A stretch of 64,000 nt of DNA from Aptenodytes patagonicus (lineage: Eukaryota > Chordata > Aves > Sphenisciformes > Spheniscidae). The notes beneath the pieces were generated by a model. That model was not told the origin of the DNA, searched no databases, and saw only the letters and a program-made list of their open reading frames with translations. The translations under genes were made by a program, and so were the position numbers. Below are positions 1 to 12,885 of the stretch, piece by piece. The stretch lies in NCBI RefSeq assembly GCF_965638725.1, contig NC_134956.1, positions 24,921,047 through 24,985,046 on the forward strand, given 5' to 3'. The first letter of the stretch is position 1, and each line of letters opens with the position of its first letter.

Positions 1-2059
1 ACGGGTTGGGTAAACACACTTGCATTACCACAACTAATCACACAAGGTTCACATAACGCTCTCACCTCTCCTCTGCCTGAGCCCTACCCGAACTGCCCGC
101 ACACCATTTCCCAGGTCTGCTCCTGCCTCCATGGCATCTTCGCCACTGCCTCCAAGGGCCAAACACCGTCCCCCTCAAACCGCTCTCTAAACCAGCGATG
201 AGGCTGCCAAAGCGATGCGGAGCCACTGCACGGCAATGAATCCTAACCAGGAGGAGGCAGGCAGCAGCTCCCGGCACAGGACTTCGGGTGCCCCAGCCCG
301 GGGCCGGCACAGGTGCTCAGCCAGCAGTAGGGCCGGGGGCTCGCTGCAGCCCCCGCGGGGAGCGGCGAGCTGGATCAGGCCGGGATGGCTGAACATCCCC
401 CATCCCACATCCCGCATCCCCCATCCCACATCCCCCATCCCACATCCCGCACCCCCTCTAGCAGCCTCCACCCGCTCCCCGCCAGGGCGGGCTAAACCCC
501 CCCATCCCGCAAGGGGCTCTTCTGGCCATTTCCCAAGGGAGTGACGGCTTCTCCTCCTGTCTTCAATCAGGGAAACATCTTTACCGAGTGCCACCATTTA
601 AAACACTCTGCCAACTGCACACTGAGGCAACAAAACACAAGTGTTCGTCCTTTCAGCATTCACTCATTTCTTTTCTTTGTGCACAATGCTGCGCCGTGCT
701 GCTAGATGTGTTTGTGCAAGTGGAGTTTCTGCAGAAAACTCAACATTAGCAGAACCCAGGAGCAACAGCAAATTGGGAAACCTTCAGGTGTCCCAGAGGC
801 TTGGAAGCAAGCTGTGCCAAACAGCAAAGGACACGACTGCTCTGCTGTTACACACAACAATTCGCAGTGCAGCACTAAGCTACTGGTGTGCAAAGAGCAG
901 CTTGGCCGTGAGTGGGGCCAGCGCACCGAGCTGGATGCAGCTGAAAGGCACACGAGGAAGGGCTGTGCAAGAGCCGTCCATCGCTCACCAGTCGTGCTAA
1001 TGGGGTACAACCACAGCTTTCCTTCCCCATCCCTAGTAAGTCTGGCTAAGTCCCAGGCGGGTTTTACAGCCTGTGCCGATGTCTCTGCTGCTGCAGTCAG
1101 GCAAATAGCGTCCGAGGTAACCCGTCTGTGCCCCTCTGCAGCGTAGATACGCTCAAGCTCACTGATCAGAGGAGTATTCTTTCCACAGCTTGGAGCAAAT
1201 TAAGGCTCCTCGCACTGCCCAGTCAAAAGTCCTCACTCACAGGTAACACGTGTGGCTCCGTACAGTAAAGGCTCACTTCTCCACTGCCCCACGCTTTGCT
1301 TAGTCGGTTCCCACAGGTGAGGTGGGTGCACAGGGGCTGAGCAGCCGCAGCAGCCGCGGACGCCCTTCACACTGACGCACACAGCAGCGGCACAGAGACC
1401 CGATAACCCGGCCTGTGCACCGCAGCAGCTCCAAGAGACTGAAAGGTTTGACTATAATATCTGTGGTCTCAGTCACTTAGTAGCAGCCCACCTGGAGGAA
1501 AGAGCTTTTTTTAGGAACTCAGGCTAGGCACAGAGAAATGCGTTCGGTGCATTATTCATGACTGTTTCGTCCCATGGATTATCTGCCACTGGGTACATAA
1601 AAGAAAACACTAATAATTCCAATTCCAAGTTGCTTCCCAAGTTCTTGGCTTCAGAATTAATTTAACAGACAGGGATTTTCTGATTTCCTCCACCAACTCA
1701 ATTGAATGCAGAGTAGCTTAAGATAAGCACAGCTATATGAGGTGAAGGGCCAGCGTGAAGAGGGAAACAGCCTGTGCATTCAAGGGCTGGCTTTCCAGGG
1801 TTTTGTTGCAAAGGCAGACAGAAAACTGTTCAGTCTGCACCACTGCAACGCCCTGTTTCTAGCAGTTTTTTTTTCCTCAGACATTCCCTTCTGCTAAGGC
1901 CCAAACTACACCCAGACTTGCTTTGTAAGGTAAAGCCAACCCTTGGTACAAGGCATATAACAGTGCATGTGCTTCTGTATTTTTACACGGTAAAAAAAGA
2001 ACACTGGTAATTATTACTGTTGTTATACAGTGAGGTCCCAGAATTAACCCCATTGTGAT
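1..2059. other. Non-coding stretch at left edge
   Basis: No reading frame here resembles a known protein or has a convincing exon structure. The first 550 bases are GC-rich and contain a short CATCCC-type minisatellite (annotated separately); another GC-rich patch lies near 1310-1440. The rest is ordinary unique-looking sequence. It could be intron or intergenic DNA of a neighbouring gene that is not visible. Confidence 0.5.
394..455. repeat. Minisatellite of CATCCC-type units
   Basis: About 60 bases made of alternating CATCCCC, CATCCCA and CATCCCG blocks, roughly four copies of a 14-base double unit. It gives Pro/His-rich or Gly/Met-rich shadow frames on the two strands, which should not be taken for a protein. 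Confidence 0.75.
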
Positions 2060-2419
2060 GGAAAGGAAAGGAAAGGAAAGGAAAGGAAAGGAAAGGAAAG
2101 GAAAGGAAAGGAAAGGAAAGGAAAGGAAAGGAAAGGAAAGGAAAGGAAAGGAAAGGAAAGGAAAGGAAAGGAAAGGAAAGGAAAGGAAAGGAAAGGAAAG
2201 GAAAAAGGAAAGGAAAGGAAAGGAAAGGAAAGGAAAGGAAAGGAAAGGAAAGGAAAGGAAAGGAAAGGAAAGGAAAGGAAAGGAAAGGAAAGGAAAGGAA
2301 AGGAAAGGAAAGGAAAGGAAAGGAAAGGAAAGGAAAGGAAAGGAAAGGAAAGGAAAGGAAAGGAAAGGAAAGGAAAGGAAAGGAAAGGAAAGGAAAGGAA
2401 AAAGGAAAGGAAAGGAAAA
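2060..2419. repeat. (GGAAA)n pentanucleotide microsatellite
   Basis: About 72 nearly perfect copies of GGAAA with two short A-insertion interruptions near 2203 and 2400. One strand is entirely purine for 360 bases, a mirror-repeat composition known to be able to form triplex DNA. All reading frames across it stay open (Gly-Lys-Glu-Arg-Lys or its Phe/Leu/Ser complement) only because the unit has no stop codon. Confidence 0.97.
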
Positions 2420-5400
2420 CACTGAAGGAAAAGGATGAGAGTGGTAATGCAAGAAAGAAGAAGAAAAGAGAGGCAGAGGTAAAGCAGAAAGTAACTGGCT
2501 ACCTGCTCCAAACCTGTCAGCACAGGCCCCATTCACAGGGTGAACGCAGAACGGCCCCGATCCATGCCAGCATGCCACGGCACCAGCCAGCCGCATCGGG
2601 AAGCACACCCTCGTGCAACAGGAGTGAAGCAGGGGTGTACCAGAGCCTTCACTGTGCATTTCACTATGAACTCCCACACAGGGCCCATTTAACACGTTTT
2701 GCAAATCCTTCCACTTGGCTGCGACTTCATCCCTGGAGCAAAACCAGGCCGACATTAACACATCAACACCTTCACATCCCAAAGGTGCAACCGGGAGCTG
2801 TGACAGTCAGCCAGCCTGACAAATCTGCAAGGGGGGAACATGAAATTGAGAAGACCAGGAATGTTTTCCGAGCGCAACACCGAGCTGCAAACTTCTTAGC
2901 GCTCCCCCTTCATTCACAACAAACAGCATTCACAGGTAACAGCTACTGAGAGCTTCTGCCCAACAAGGAAATGCCTCTGCGGCAGCAACTCCATCCATGC
3001 TGAGCCTGGACCACAGCTGGGCATAATCCAGCGCCCACAGGACGGTGCAGTCCCCGGTGGTGTTTCCTCCGCCCTCCCCTCCTCAGCACTGCCTGAACAC
3101 AGATTTTCTTCACAATTAAACAGAATTAAAGTTGCTGCTCTGACCAGATAAGGCAGCTGCTTTGAAAAACAAGCTGCAAGGAGGGTGAAACTCCCCCCCC
3201 CCAGCACTAGTGAAGGAAACATGATTACCAGCAAAGGTTGGACAACATTAATTATACCGCTTGATCAACAGCAGGTGTTGACTGATCATCCCAAACCCAA
3301 ACCTGAGCGAGTCCTGGGAAAGCCTGCCTGTTTCCCATCCAGCTCCCCGCTGCTGGGTCAGCAGCTGAAAAACCGGATTGGAAAATACTCGAGGATGCCC
3401 GTGAGAGGAGGAGTGGATGAAAGCGCAGGGAGAGCCTGGACCTGCAGCCAGCGCCAGGCTGTGTACTCCATGCTTTCACAGGAACCACAGCAGGGCAGGA
3501 CTACAAAGACAAGAGCATTTAGGGCACCATTGGAGTCTGGATCAAAAGCCGCTGCAGTCAATAGATCATCTCCCACAGATTTCAGTTGGCTTTGGGTCAG
3601 TTTCAGATGTATTTGGGGGAGGGCCTTTGAGAATCGAATACACTCGTGCAGCCCAGAGGTACTGGATCTGGCTGAAGAAAAGCCAGGCTCCCTTCCAGCG
3701 TGTACAACCGACTGCAGGTATTGCTGGCGTGCCTCCCTAATGCAAGTCACAGCCTCTGCTGCAAGCAGCGCTGCCATGGTGCTACAGCAAAGCTGCACCA
3801 CAAGCACTGGGGCCTAAGCAAGCACAGGGTTTTTTCTGTTGTCCTAATAAATCTGCTGCTTTGGGGCTAGGGCAGCTGATCCTTCCTCTTTAAAGCAGAG
3901 TCATGGTTAATCTACACTGTTACCGGCAGCTAGCTCTGCCCCTGTATCCTGCTGATGGAAAACCTGAACTCAACGGAGTCGCGCTGATAGAGACATACCT
4001 TCCCATCGAGAAGAAAGGCTATTCACTGTACCAGCATAAATCAAACTTTCCTGGAACAGCTGAAGCAACGTAAGCACTTTGCTAATATATGCTATATGAG
4101 CACTCCTGGAACTGGACAAGTGCCCTTCCTGGGTCTGCAGAAGGGCTTGGGCAGATATCCACAGCAATAAGGTGTCACCGTGCCCAAGCCATGTGCTACC
4201 ACCCTCTGATGAGGGTCACTGGACCCTATCTCAGCTGTAAGGACAGCGATGCTCCTTGCAGTTCACTGTAAATCCTGGCACCTTCACGCACGCTGCAGCT
4301 CAGCCTAAGCTATGGGGCTCTGCACCGGCACAGAGTAAGGGCTCGCAGACCCCGCTCTGCTCATCACCACGGGGACGCTACTTCTGCCGTGGGAATGGGA
4401 ACAGCCGGTTGGTGAAGAAAGGGAGTAGTATTTTAAACCGCCACAGTAATCAGCTGTGGGCGCATCTGCCGAAGATGTGGTGTCCCCTGGTTGTGCCTGC
4501 AGAATGCAAAGCGACTCCAGAAGTGAAGCAAGGACAGCAATCTGCTTTTATGCCTTGTTTTTAAAGCTCTGTTTTCCTCCCTCTATTCCCAGCATCACTG
4601 TGCTTTGGGTTTGAAAATTTGTGTGCATAGTGAATCTAATTTGATTTTTATCACTTTTGTCTCCCTCTTTCTATTTTGCACACTACATTAGGCTTTTGTT
4701 CCAATGCAGTTAAAAGCAGATTTACTGTGTGATGAGATGCTGCCTAGCAGTGGCTGGCAGAGCTTCAGAGTAAAGACAAGTGTCACATAATAGATATGCT
4801 ATTGATAAGCTGGGGAAGCTTTCACAACAGGGAGACCCAGGAGAGCAGCGATTTTCAACAATAGCAGTAAAACCAATTGTATTTGAGCAGGCTCTTCTGG
4901 TTGGAGAGCTGCACTATGCAAAGATGAAGCGCTGTGTTCGCTAGAGCTGCAGCAACTGTGTGGGACTGTGTCAGGAAGGCTCGAAGAGTTCTGACAAAAA
5001 TAGCAGCCCTGCTGTTGTTAAGTTACACCCTGATGTTTGGTTTCTCCTTTCCCTTTTTTTAAACTCACCATGCGTTGACTGGCTGTGCAGCCTTTGCAGC
5101 TCTGAAACATGAAGGTGGGCAGAGAAACAGCTTGTTTGCCACCAGAGGTCTGTTCCAGTAGTCCTCTGAAACGCACTCCGGGTTTGCCCCAGCAGAGCTG
5201 TGCATCACACCTCCGCTACCCAGACTGGGCCAGTTCCTCTTGTGATGCCACTTGATGAGATGCATGTGAATCCCTCCTTTTAGACAAGATCAGGAGCGTC
5301 CCGGCATGTTCTAAGTATAGCCACGATTGCTTTCCAGAGAAAAAGCTGCACTAATTTGTGTTGGCACTGATTTGGCACCAGTTTCTCATGTGCCAATCAT

Positions 5401-7069
5401 TATGATACATTTCCTTTTCCTACTCTCCCCCTAATCACTGCAGTAAGAACAATCTGGTTTATAGTGACAGTGGCATATCCATTAGCCATTATTTAAATGT
5501 ATACAGATTCATAGATGCTTGAATGTACTTAGATTCAAATGCCTCGAGGAGGAAAAGAGGACAAAAGATACTTTGTCACAAGATAATAAAAAGTACATGG
5601 TATAAGAAAAGCTACTGGTTAAACAATACTAGAAAATTTTAAAAAAACTACTGTGGACTTTTAATATCTGTGTTTTTCAGTCTTAAGGAAAAAGACCACC
5701 CTCCCAAAGCAAGCAAAACCATGGTCAGAGAGGCAGTCCTAGAGGAATGAAAAGCTGAGCCAGACCTGCCGCGATTAAACAGCAGGGTGCAGGAGCACAA
5801 GGGCTCAGAACGCCATCGTTAATTATTCCCCTGGCAAAACAAAGGTGCTGTGACTTAACGAGAGATGCACCTGAGCAAATCCCTCCTTGGGGCTGAGCTG
5901 CCGGGGCCAGCAGACCGTCAGCGTGGCTTCATGCCGGGCTTAAGCAACCTACTGTCACACCACTGCTGAGAGGGTCGCGCTGCCCTGCTGCCTCCTCACC
6001 CCTCCTCTCCACCCTCTTCCTCCAGCTGGCACCACCGGCCGTGCAGTGACCCAGCTCACCGTGCTGCTCTGGCTGAGGGCTGAACCTACCAAAAACGCGC
6101 TGCCATTTTTTAATTCACTCAAGTTAAAGAACCTCTGAAATGGAAAGTAACAGGGTATGTACGCCAGCGGCGGTGTTCCCAAGGCACAGAAGACCTCTCA
6201 GGACTACACTACTCCAGAAAGGAAAACTTCCACTTACTGAGGGCTCTGCAAAAACACAGCCCAGAAATCAAGGCGCTGACCTCTCTGAAAATCAAGAGCA
6301 AAACCTCGAGTTAGCTATCTCCAAAGGCAAAGTGGAGATGCAGCCTACATATTTTGGGTTTCCACTTCTCAAACAGCCAGACGGGCTTTTTTATTCATTT
6401 CACTACTAGAAAATACAGCAGCAACCTTGACTACCTGCATCAGGTATAAGAAGGATCTATGCCCTATTGCACTGGAATTTCACAGCACTGCAGGGGTGTG
6501 ATACCCAGTTAGCTCTCACTGTAAAAACACATCTCTCTTCGGTAAGGACATAACCCTACGTTATGGGGCAACTGTTCCAAAGCACTGGCATTTCAGGGAT
6601 GTGCACTGGATGCAACAGCTCCAAAACTGGAGGAGTGGAGTAAAACACGTGTAAAACGGGAATTCACCAGTGCTCTGCCAGCTGTCCACATGCCCAGAAT
6701 CGGTGCAAAATGTTGCTGTCAGATCTAACTGGCAACCTCAACAGTAATACAAACGACAATACAGCCTGCTTGCTCATAGGGATTCAAGACCGGTATTATC
6801 ATTTGTATGAGAGGCAACATTCTGGGGGAGATTTTAATTTAAAATAAAGGCTGGAGTGAAAAGAGAGGAGCTCTTTCTCTTTTTAATTTAGAATACTTCA
6901 AAGAGGCATTTAGCTCTTGAGAAAGAGATAATCCTGATATTCCTGTCCTGACAAAATGAAAATCAGAACAGACAGGATGAGGTGAGAGGAAACAAAGGCA
7001 CAAAACTCGCTAGAAATCACACAGCACGCCACCAGCAGAGCCCAAAATGGCCCCAGACCCCCTGCTCCT
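2420..7069. other. Non-coding stretch
   Basis: No gene can be supported. The longest frame, 3185-3817 on the + strand (210 codons), has overlapping open frames on the other strand, no recognisable domain and no splice or start context that favours it. A run of Cs lies at 3187-3199. Nothing else stands out. Confidence 0.5.
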
Positions 7070-7435
7070 CGGTCCACACCACCCGCTTCAGCCTGCCCGG
7101 GGCAAACAGCACTTGGCGTGCGCTTGCTGACCGAGTCACTGCACGGCAGCGAGCATCGAACAAGGGTTGTACACCGATTTATCTGCACCTCGCTACAAGG
7201 CCAGGCCAGTCTGCCTTACACAGCAGCCTCACCGGCGGCTGACGCGGAGCCTCTCGGTGCGCTGGCCAGGCCAGGGAGCGGGTGGCACCTCGCGCCGCCC
7301 AGGAAACGCAGCAAGACACGGCGACCTGCCGGCAGAAAGCATGGTGCTGCCAGCTGCGCAGAGCAGGCACCGCGCAGCACGCCGGGCTCGAGCCGGGCGG
7401 CCCCGGGACCAAGGCTGAGGCGAACCTTGGCGGTC
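7070..7435. promoter_or_regulatory. CpG-rich islet, possible orphan promoter
   Basis: A 365-base patch far richer in G, C and CpG than the several kilobases on either side, with the densest CpG between 7225 and 7420. Both strands have open frames, as expected for GC-rich DNA. Isolated CpG islands in vertebrates often mark promoters of non-coding or alternative transcripts; here no associated exon was recognised. Confidence 0.35.
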
Positions 7436-10400
7436 AGTGATAACATATTAATCTTTCATTTCAGTGTTTAATTAAGTTCCCCTGCCTCAAAGCTGCAGAG
7501 AAAAATCCTGAAAAATATAATCCAAGAGCATAGTAAAGGCTCAAAAGTCAAAGACGAGCAACATCCTGAGCTGCTGCTGTTTTAATCGTAATTTTGTTAC
7601 TCTAAAGGAAGCATCATGGTTTTCAAGGACTAACTCGTGATTTTCTAATGCTTGCAGTCTGACTTTCTGTGTGATACATCAAATGTCAACCAAGTTGTAC
7701 ATATAAGCCCACACTTCGTTCTTGTCACAAGATGCTGATTTACCTGCACTCAGGATATTATTTTTTCTATCCTCTCTCACACTCACTCACTCTCTCTCTC
7801 TCTCTCTCTCAAATAACACAAAAAGAGCTACTTATATAGCTCTTTCATGTCACAGGCTGAAGGACCTATTCAATCCCCCCTTCCTTCTTTACAAACGAGT
7901 TTCAAGCCTCCTGTTCCTGGGCAGCATGACCCGAGCTATGGGGGATCTCAGCATCCTCATGACCACGTAAGCAGCCCCCTTCTGTAGTCACTGAACAGTA
8001 CCACCAACCCTCTCATCTAATATTTGCTCATCTTCTCATTCTCTTTTCACTTAAAAGTATGTGTGGAACAGGGTGTTTTCACAGAGGTTTTGTCTGGCAT
8101 TTTGGTTATTTTTTTCCCCAGGCAGATATGCAGATAGCCCAGAAATATTTACAGAAAAAGACTAAAAGTTGTCTCTAGCATTAACAGCTCCTTTCCCTTC
8201 TACTGGACTGAGGAAAACAGTGCTGGGAGATGCGGTCCTTTCTCACTCTCCATCCTGGCAGTTGCTGTCTCTTGTTTCTGTAAGCCTTGGCATCCTTCCC
8301 ACATCCCCTTTCGCTCCTGGTCTAGGTTCTTCCCAGAGCTGTTTCATTGCCAGCTTTTGGCATCTAGCCCTTGGCATGCACTTAAGAGGAGGAAATTGAG
8401 CTGACACCAGCACCAGAGCCTGCTGCAGCCTAATAGAGAATATGCTGTATGTGCACAGATCCGGGCCAGAGCAGAGGGAGCACTATTTCCTGAGAAAATC
8501 ACCCAGCAATGTCACTCGTTTCATAACCAGCAAACTTGAGCCAGGCCACAGAAGAACAGCACGCAAAACACTGCAGCCCTTCGACTGCAAATGTTTTTAA
8601 AATGCTACAAAAACTCTGCATCAACACTGCAAGGTTTTTGCTCTAACATATTCTGCACAAAATTAAATACCACTAATCCACAAATGTCTTGCTATGTAAG
8701 TGCGGTTCAGGTTTGAACATGGGGGAAGAGCTGTTGCTCCCTGTTCCCCCAGCTGTCACTTCTCACCCAAAACAGCTCCAGTTCATAGGGTATCCATGTT
8801 AAAAAAGAAGAACCAGGTCAGCAGAAATAGTGACTGACACCTCCATACTCTCCTACGACGTGAAAGCACTAAGGAATCACCAGGCAAGGAAAGCCACAAA
8901 TTCGGGAAGGCTGGCACCTTCCTGAGGTTCACTTCCACGTACTGATTTACCCCACAAAATAACACACAACTGATTGAACAACACTTTTCATTCCCATTTG
9001 GGAGCCACATCCAATATACTGTAGCGTAACACTGCAGGTCGTTTTTCACTGCAGTCTTCACCAAAATGCAGGAAGGTGGTCCCCTGGAAACTGTATCACA
9101 CATACATGAAATAAAACATACATAACACATCACAAGTATAGCTTGCTACCGAGGCAAACTGCAAAAGCAATGACCACACATGGGTAACGGGGGTAACTCT
9201 ATGGAGGGATTTTTACGCCCTCCAAAACAACATCTTACACATAGGAATTTGGGTGAATGACCCGTATCAGCAGTAAATTGGATTCATTACTCCAAAAGGG
9301 TCATCCTCTGGCCCTATGAAACGAGTTTGATGACATGTCATGTTTCAGAATTCCAAAATAACAAGTCTTGATTCTCTGGCTTCATTGTTTTGTAGCTAAG
9401 ACAAATCACTGCCTTGTGCTGAAGAGATTCCCTCAAGCGCAGGGCGAGGCATGCTGGTGGGGCAGCATTAGAAAGCAAGTCGGCCTTGCCAGAGGATTGG
9501 TATCCACAGCCCAGGAGACTAATGAACTAGGAATGACTGTGATGACTGCAAGTATTTCCTATGAGCCACATTTGATGAAAAAAGTCTGCTTCTAACAGCT
9601 ACGTAGTCATGGATATAGAACAAACAAATCACTAAATTGCAGAAAAACAGTGAGAAAATTTAAACCTGGAGTTTGTTCTAGACTCTGCTCCCTGTAGAGT
9701 TGCACAACTTTCCCAGTTTCACTCTAAAATACCTTCATAATTTAATGCCAAATAGCTGGGGCTCAAGTGAAGTCTGGATTCCCCGCAGTTGATTTCACAG
9801 ATTGAGTTCAACAATATCTAACTCGGAAGGCATCTCCCCTTAGCCTCTTAAAAATGCAGTGCTGTAGAATCTGTTAAGTGATGAGTCAGATATCTGCTCA
9901 GAAAGAACATTCATCACAGCGCAATAATACTGAAAAGTTCATATGCAAACCAGAACATGCAAGGGGTTTGTTTCTGGCCTAAAAAGACACATAAATGTAT
10001 GAAGAATTCATACAGATCAGTGGTGCTTCATGAGACCCCGATGGTGACTGTAGGTTTGAAATGGAATCTTAATTATCAAATCTGAGTTTTCATCTTACTT
10101 ACTTACATCCTCATCTTTTTAAAATGATTTAGGATGAAGGTGTAGTAGTAAGCATACCTGTTATTCAGGATTACTTCTTTTCCTAGAAGAGGAAGGTCTG
10201 GCCACCCACAGAAGTATGAAGCCTGTGTAACTCTCTACCAGTCACCGTGTGAACTGTGCAAGCACCGCGGACTGAAGGAACTGCTGCGTTTGGCAGAGAG
10301 CGAACAGTAGAAAACGCAGTGTTTACACATTGCTGTTTCTCATCATGATGCTCCCGGCACAACGCTTCCAAAAGAGAAGGGGACCGCGTTGCAGGCAGGC

Positions 10401-12806
10401 ACCTTTCCGATACCAGTATTAAACACAGACAAGATTGACAAAAAGGTCACTCGGCCTGCGGGGGGGGGAGAGGAGAGTCCAGTGGCAAGGCACGTGCAAC
10501 GAGTCAAGCCACAGATTCAAGCAGCAACTGCCAGCACGTAGAATAAACACAGCGGGGAGGGAATGGGAGGGGGAAGAAAGTCACAGATTTTCCTCAACTG
10601 CTCCAAAAGCTTTCCAGCTGGGCCTTGCGGGCAGCTCCCATCTGGCGGGCAGATCCTGAGCCTGCGCTGCAGCGGGGGCTACGTCCTCCCTCCTCCCCGG
10701 CTGCCCCAAGGAGGTTAAACAGCAACTGCCCTGGGTGCCCCGCTCTCGGACGTGCTGTCTGTTCCATTTACTGTCAAGTGCTCGAGAGGAGACAACCAAG
10801 GTCTGAACACTTTCTTTGGCTTTTTTAATTGGTTTAAGCCAGCATTTTCACAGCAGTCATTCGAAGCCGTCAATATAAAATGCAAGCAGAGAGCACAGTT
10901 GCAAAGTCCTTGTGTCACTGTAGAAGCAATGGTCGAGAACAGGAATCCCACTGTACAAACACGTTCCAACTCAGAACAAACGCAGGCAGACTCCAAAACC
11001 ATTCACGTGTGTGGGTGGTGTTTTCTTAAAAAAAAGCAAGAAAGATATCACAAGGGTTTTTTTATTTATTTAAAATGGTCATTTCCCCTGTTCTCTCTAT
11101 CTTTAAAATGGGGGTGAAGGTACTGAACTTTTTTTTTAAGAATGTTTTCAGAATTGTTCAGAAGTCTGGCAGCAGTCACAAAGTCAGCTAAATCTCTTAC
11201 CAGCTCCTCTTTTTATTGTGCCTAGACGTAGAACAGAAATTTCTTGTTGTATCGCCATTTTGAATCCTCAGAACCCCACATGCCTTTCTTCTTCCGCCTC
11301 ACGTTCCCTAGCGAGGTGGAAGCACACAGACAGTTTTCCACTTCTTACTCTCTTCCAATTGTCTTTCCATGTGCAGGAGTCAAGTATTCTCTCCACGTAG
11401 TAATTTCTTTTTAAGAAAGAGTGAAGCACAGGTGGAAGCATCACCTGAATCATGATATTGCTTTCACTATTCTTCATGTACAAATACCATGAAAAGTTAT
11501 TTGTAAAGACATGAATTTTTTCATCCAGCAATCTCAAAGCACAAAGGAACACCAAGTTGATGCAGGTGTGATGGGACTCTCATGCTAGTCTTTTCATCGC
11601 ACGCTGTTCTCGCCTTGGTTACACGCTCTGTTTCATACATCTGCAGCATTCAGACCTCTCACTGTCCAGATGATATTTTCTCTTGAAATGCACCTTTCTA
11701 AATGAGATTTCTGATTTGCACATGCTAGTGCTCCTAGAGGTGGAAACAACTCTGTTAGTGAATGAACATAGTTCACTGGACCATATCCCATTAAAAGGCA
11801 TAGATGAATTTGGATAGGTCTTGCGCTGCAAATGTTGTATCTGGTTTCTTTATGTGTGTGTTACATAGACTTACAAAGAGTAAGCAAGATTCAGTCATTT
11901 CATTCACGGAAACTCCCTTTCAGAGTGACTCACAGTAAGACCAGCTTCCTGTCAACACAAACTCCTGTCACAGTCACTTCTGAGCAGCTCTCCTGCGCCA
12001 CGAAATCAAAAGCACAGGGATATGATTCCAAAGGTACGTTTTTCTGCAAAATAGAATTCAAGTAGGCGATCAAACTGTTTGTTTCACATGTTAAAACACA
12101 GTGCAGGCTTCCCACTTAAAAGCAGTTATGTTTAAAATAGAAATTAATTTTTACTAGTAGATCAGTTTAATAGGTTTTTAAAAATAAAACCCAAACCCCC
12201 AGGCTCCCCAAAAGGTCTTTTAAGTGTGTAAGTGTGTGCCAATCTTCTTTCAAATATTCTTAACAGAAGGATTTCCATTTAGCAGCATCATTTAAATCTT
12301 CTATGTAGGACATATTTGAAGAAATCAGATTACAATTAAGCTAAACTGTTCGCAGTTGTATTCAGCTGCAATGCCCATACAGGTTATATGCAGGCTACGA
12401 TAAATCTCAGCAGAGTCATTGTCACAAAGGTCACTCAAATTTTCGCCAAGCTTCTGCTGTTTAAGAAGTTGTAATTTCCCAGTAAAGTCAATGGAGCCTC
12501 ACTGCGCCACGCACACCGCTATACGTAGTACACAGTACTTACTAATTCCCAACACATACATCACTTCAACTGTCACTGTAGTCTTTTCGAAATGCACTAA
12601 AATAATTTTGCTTTTTCTACCATAGAAATTATTAACGATGAGTTGGAAACAATTGACTAGCCATGAACAAAGGTCTGAAACAACAGCTTTTATTTATGGA
12701 CAGTTTTACTGACAGGTGCTTATTATGATGACTTCAGAGAAAGAAAGAGGTCAAAGCACATATGTGCCACCACTTCGAATACAACAGCCTGATTCTATAG
12801 AAAAGA
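7436..12806. other. Non-coding stretch
   Basis: No supportable gene. A short CT-rich simple repeat lies at about 7776-7811 and a G-run at about 10460-10468. The remaining sequence is AT-leaning and unique-looking, with only short frames. Confidence 0.5.
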
Positions 12807-12885
12807 GGCTGAAACTGATTTTTCTCAGCTTAAAACATCAGAGATGGGCTGAAACTGATTTTTCTCAGCTTAAAACATCAGAGAT
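12807..12885. repeat. 40-bp tandem duplication
   Basis: Two adjacent, essentially identical copies of a 40-base unit beginning GGCTGAAACTGATTTTTCTC (12807-12846 and 12847-12885). Such near-perfect identity suggests a recent slippage or duplication event. Confidence 0.9.

Noticed and set aside
2055-2532. Long open frames over the GGAAA array on both strands (up to 301 codons)
   Set aside because: The frames are open only because the repeat unit contains no stop; no domain or start context supports a protein.
3185-3817. 210-codon + strand frame
   Set aside because: Overlapped by a 149-codon minus-strand frame, no recognisable domain, no splice or promoter support; of a length that can arise by chance in this region.
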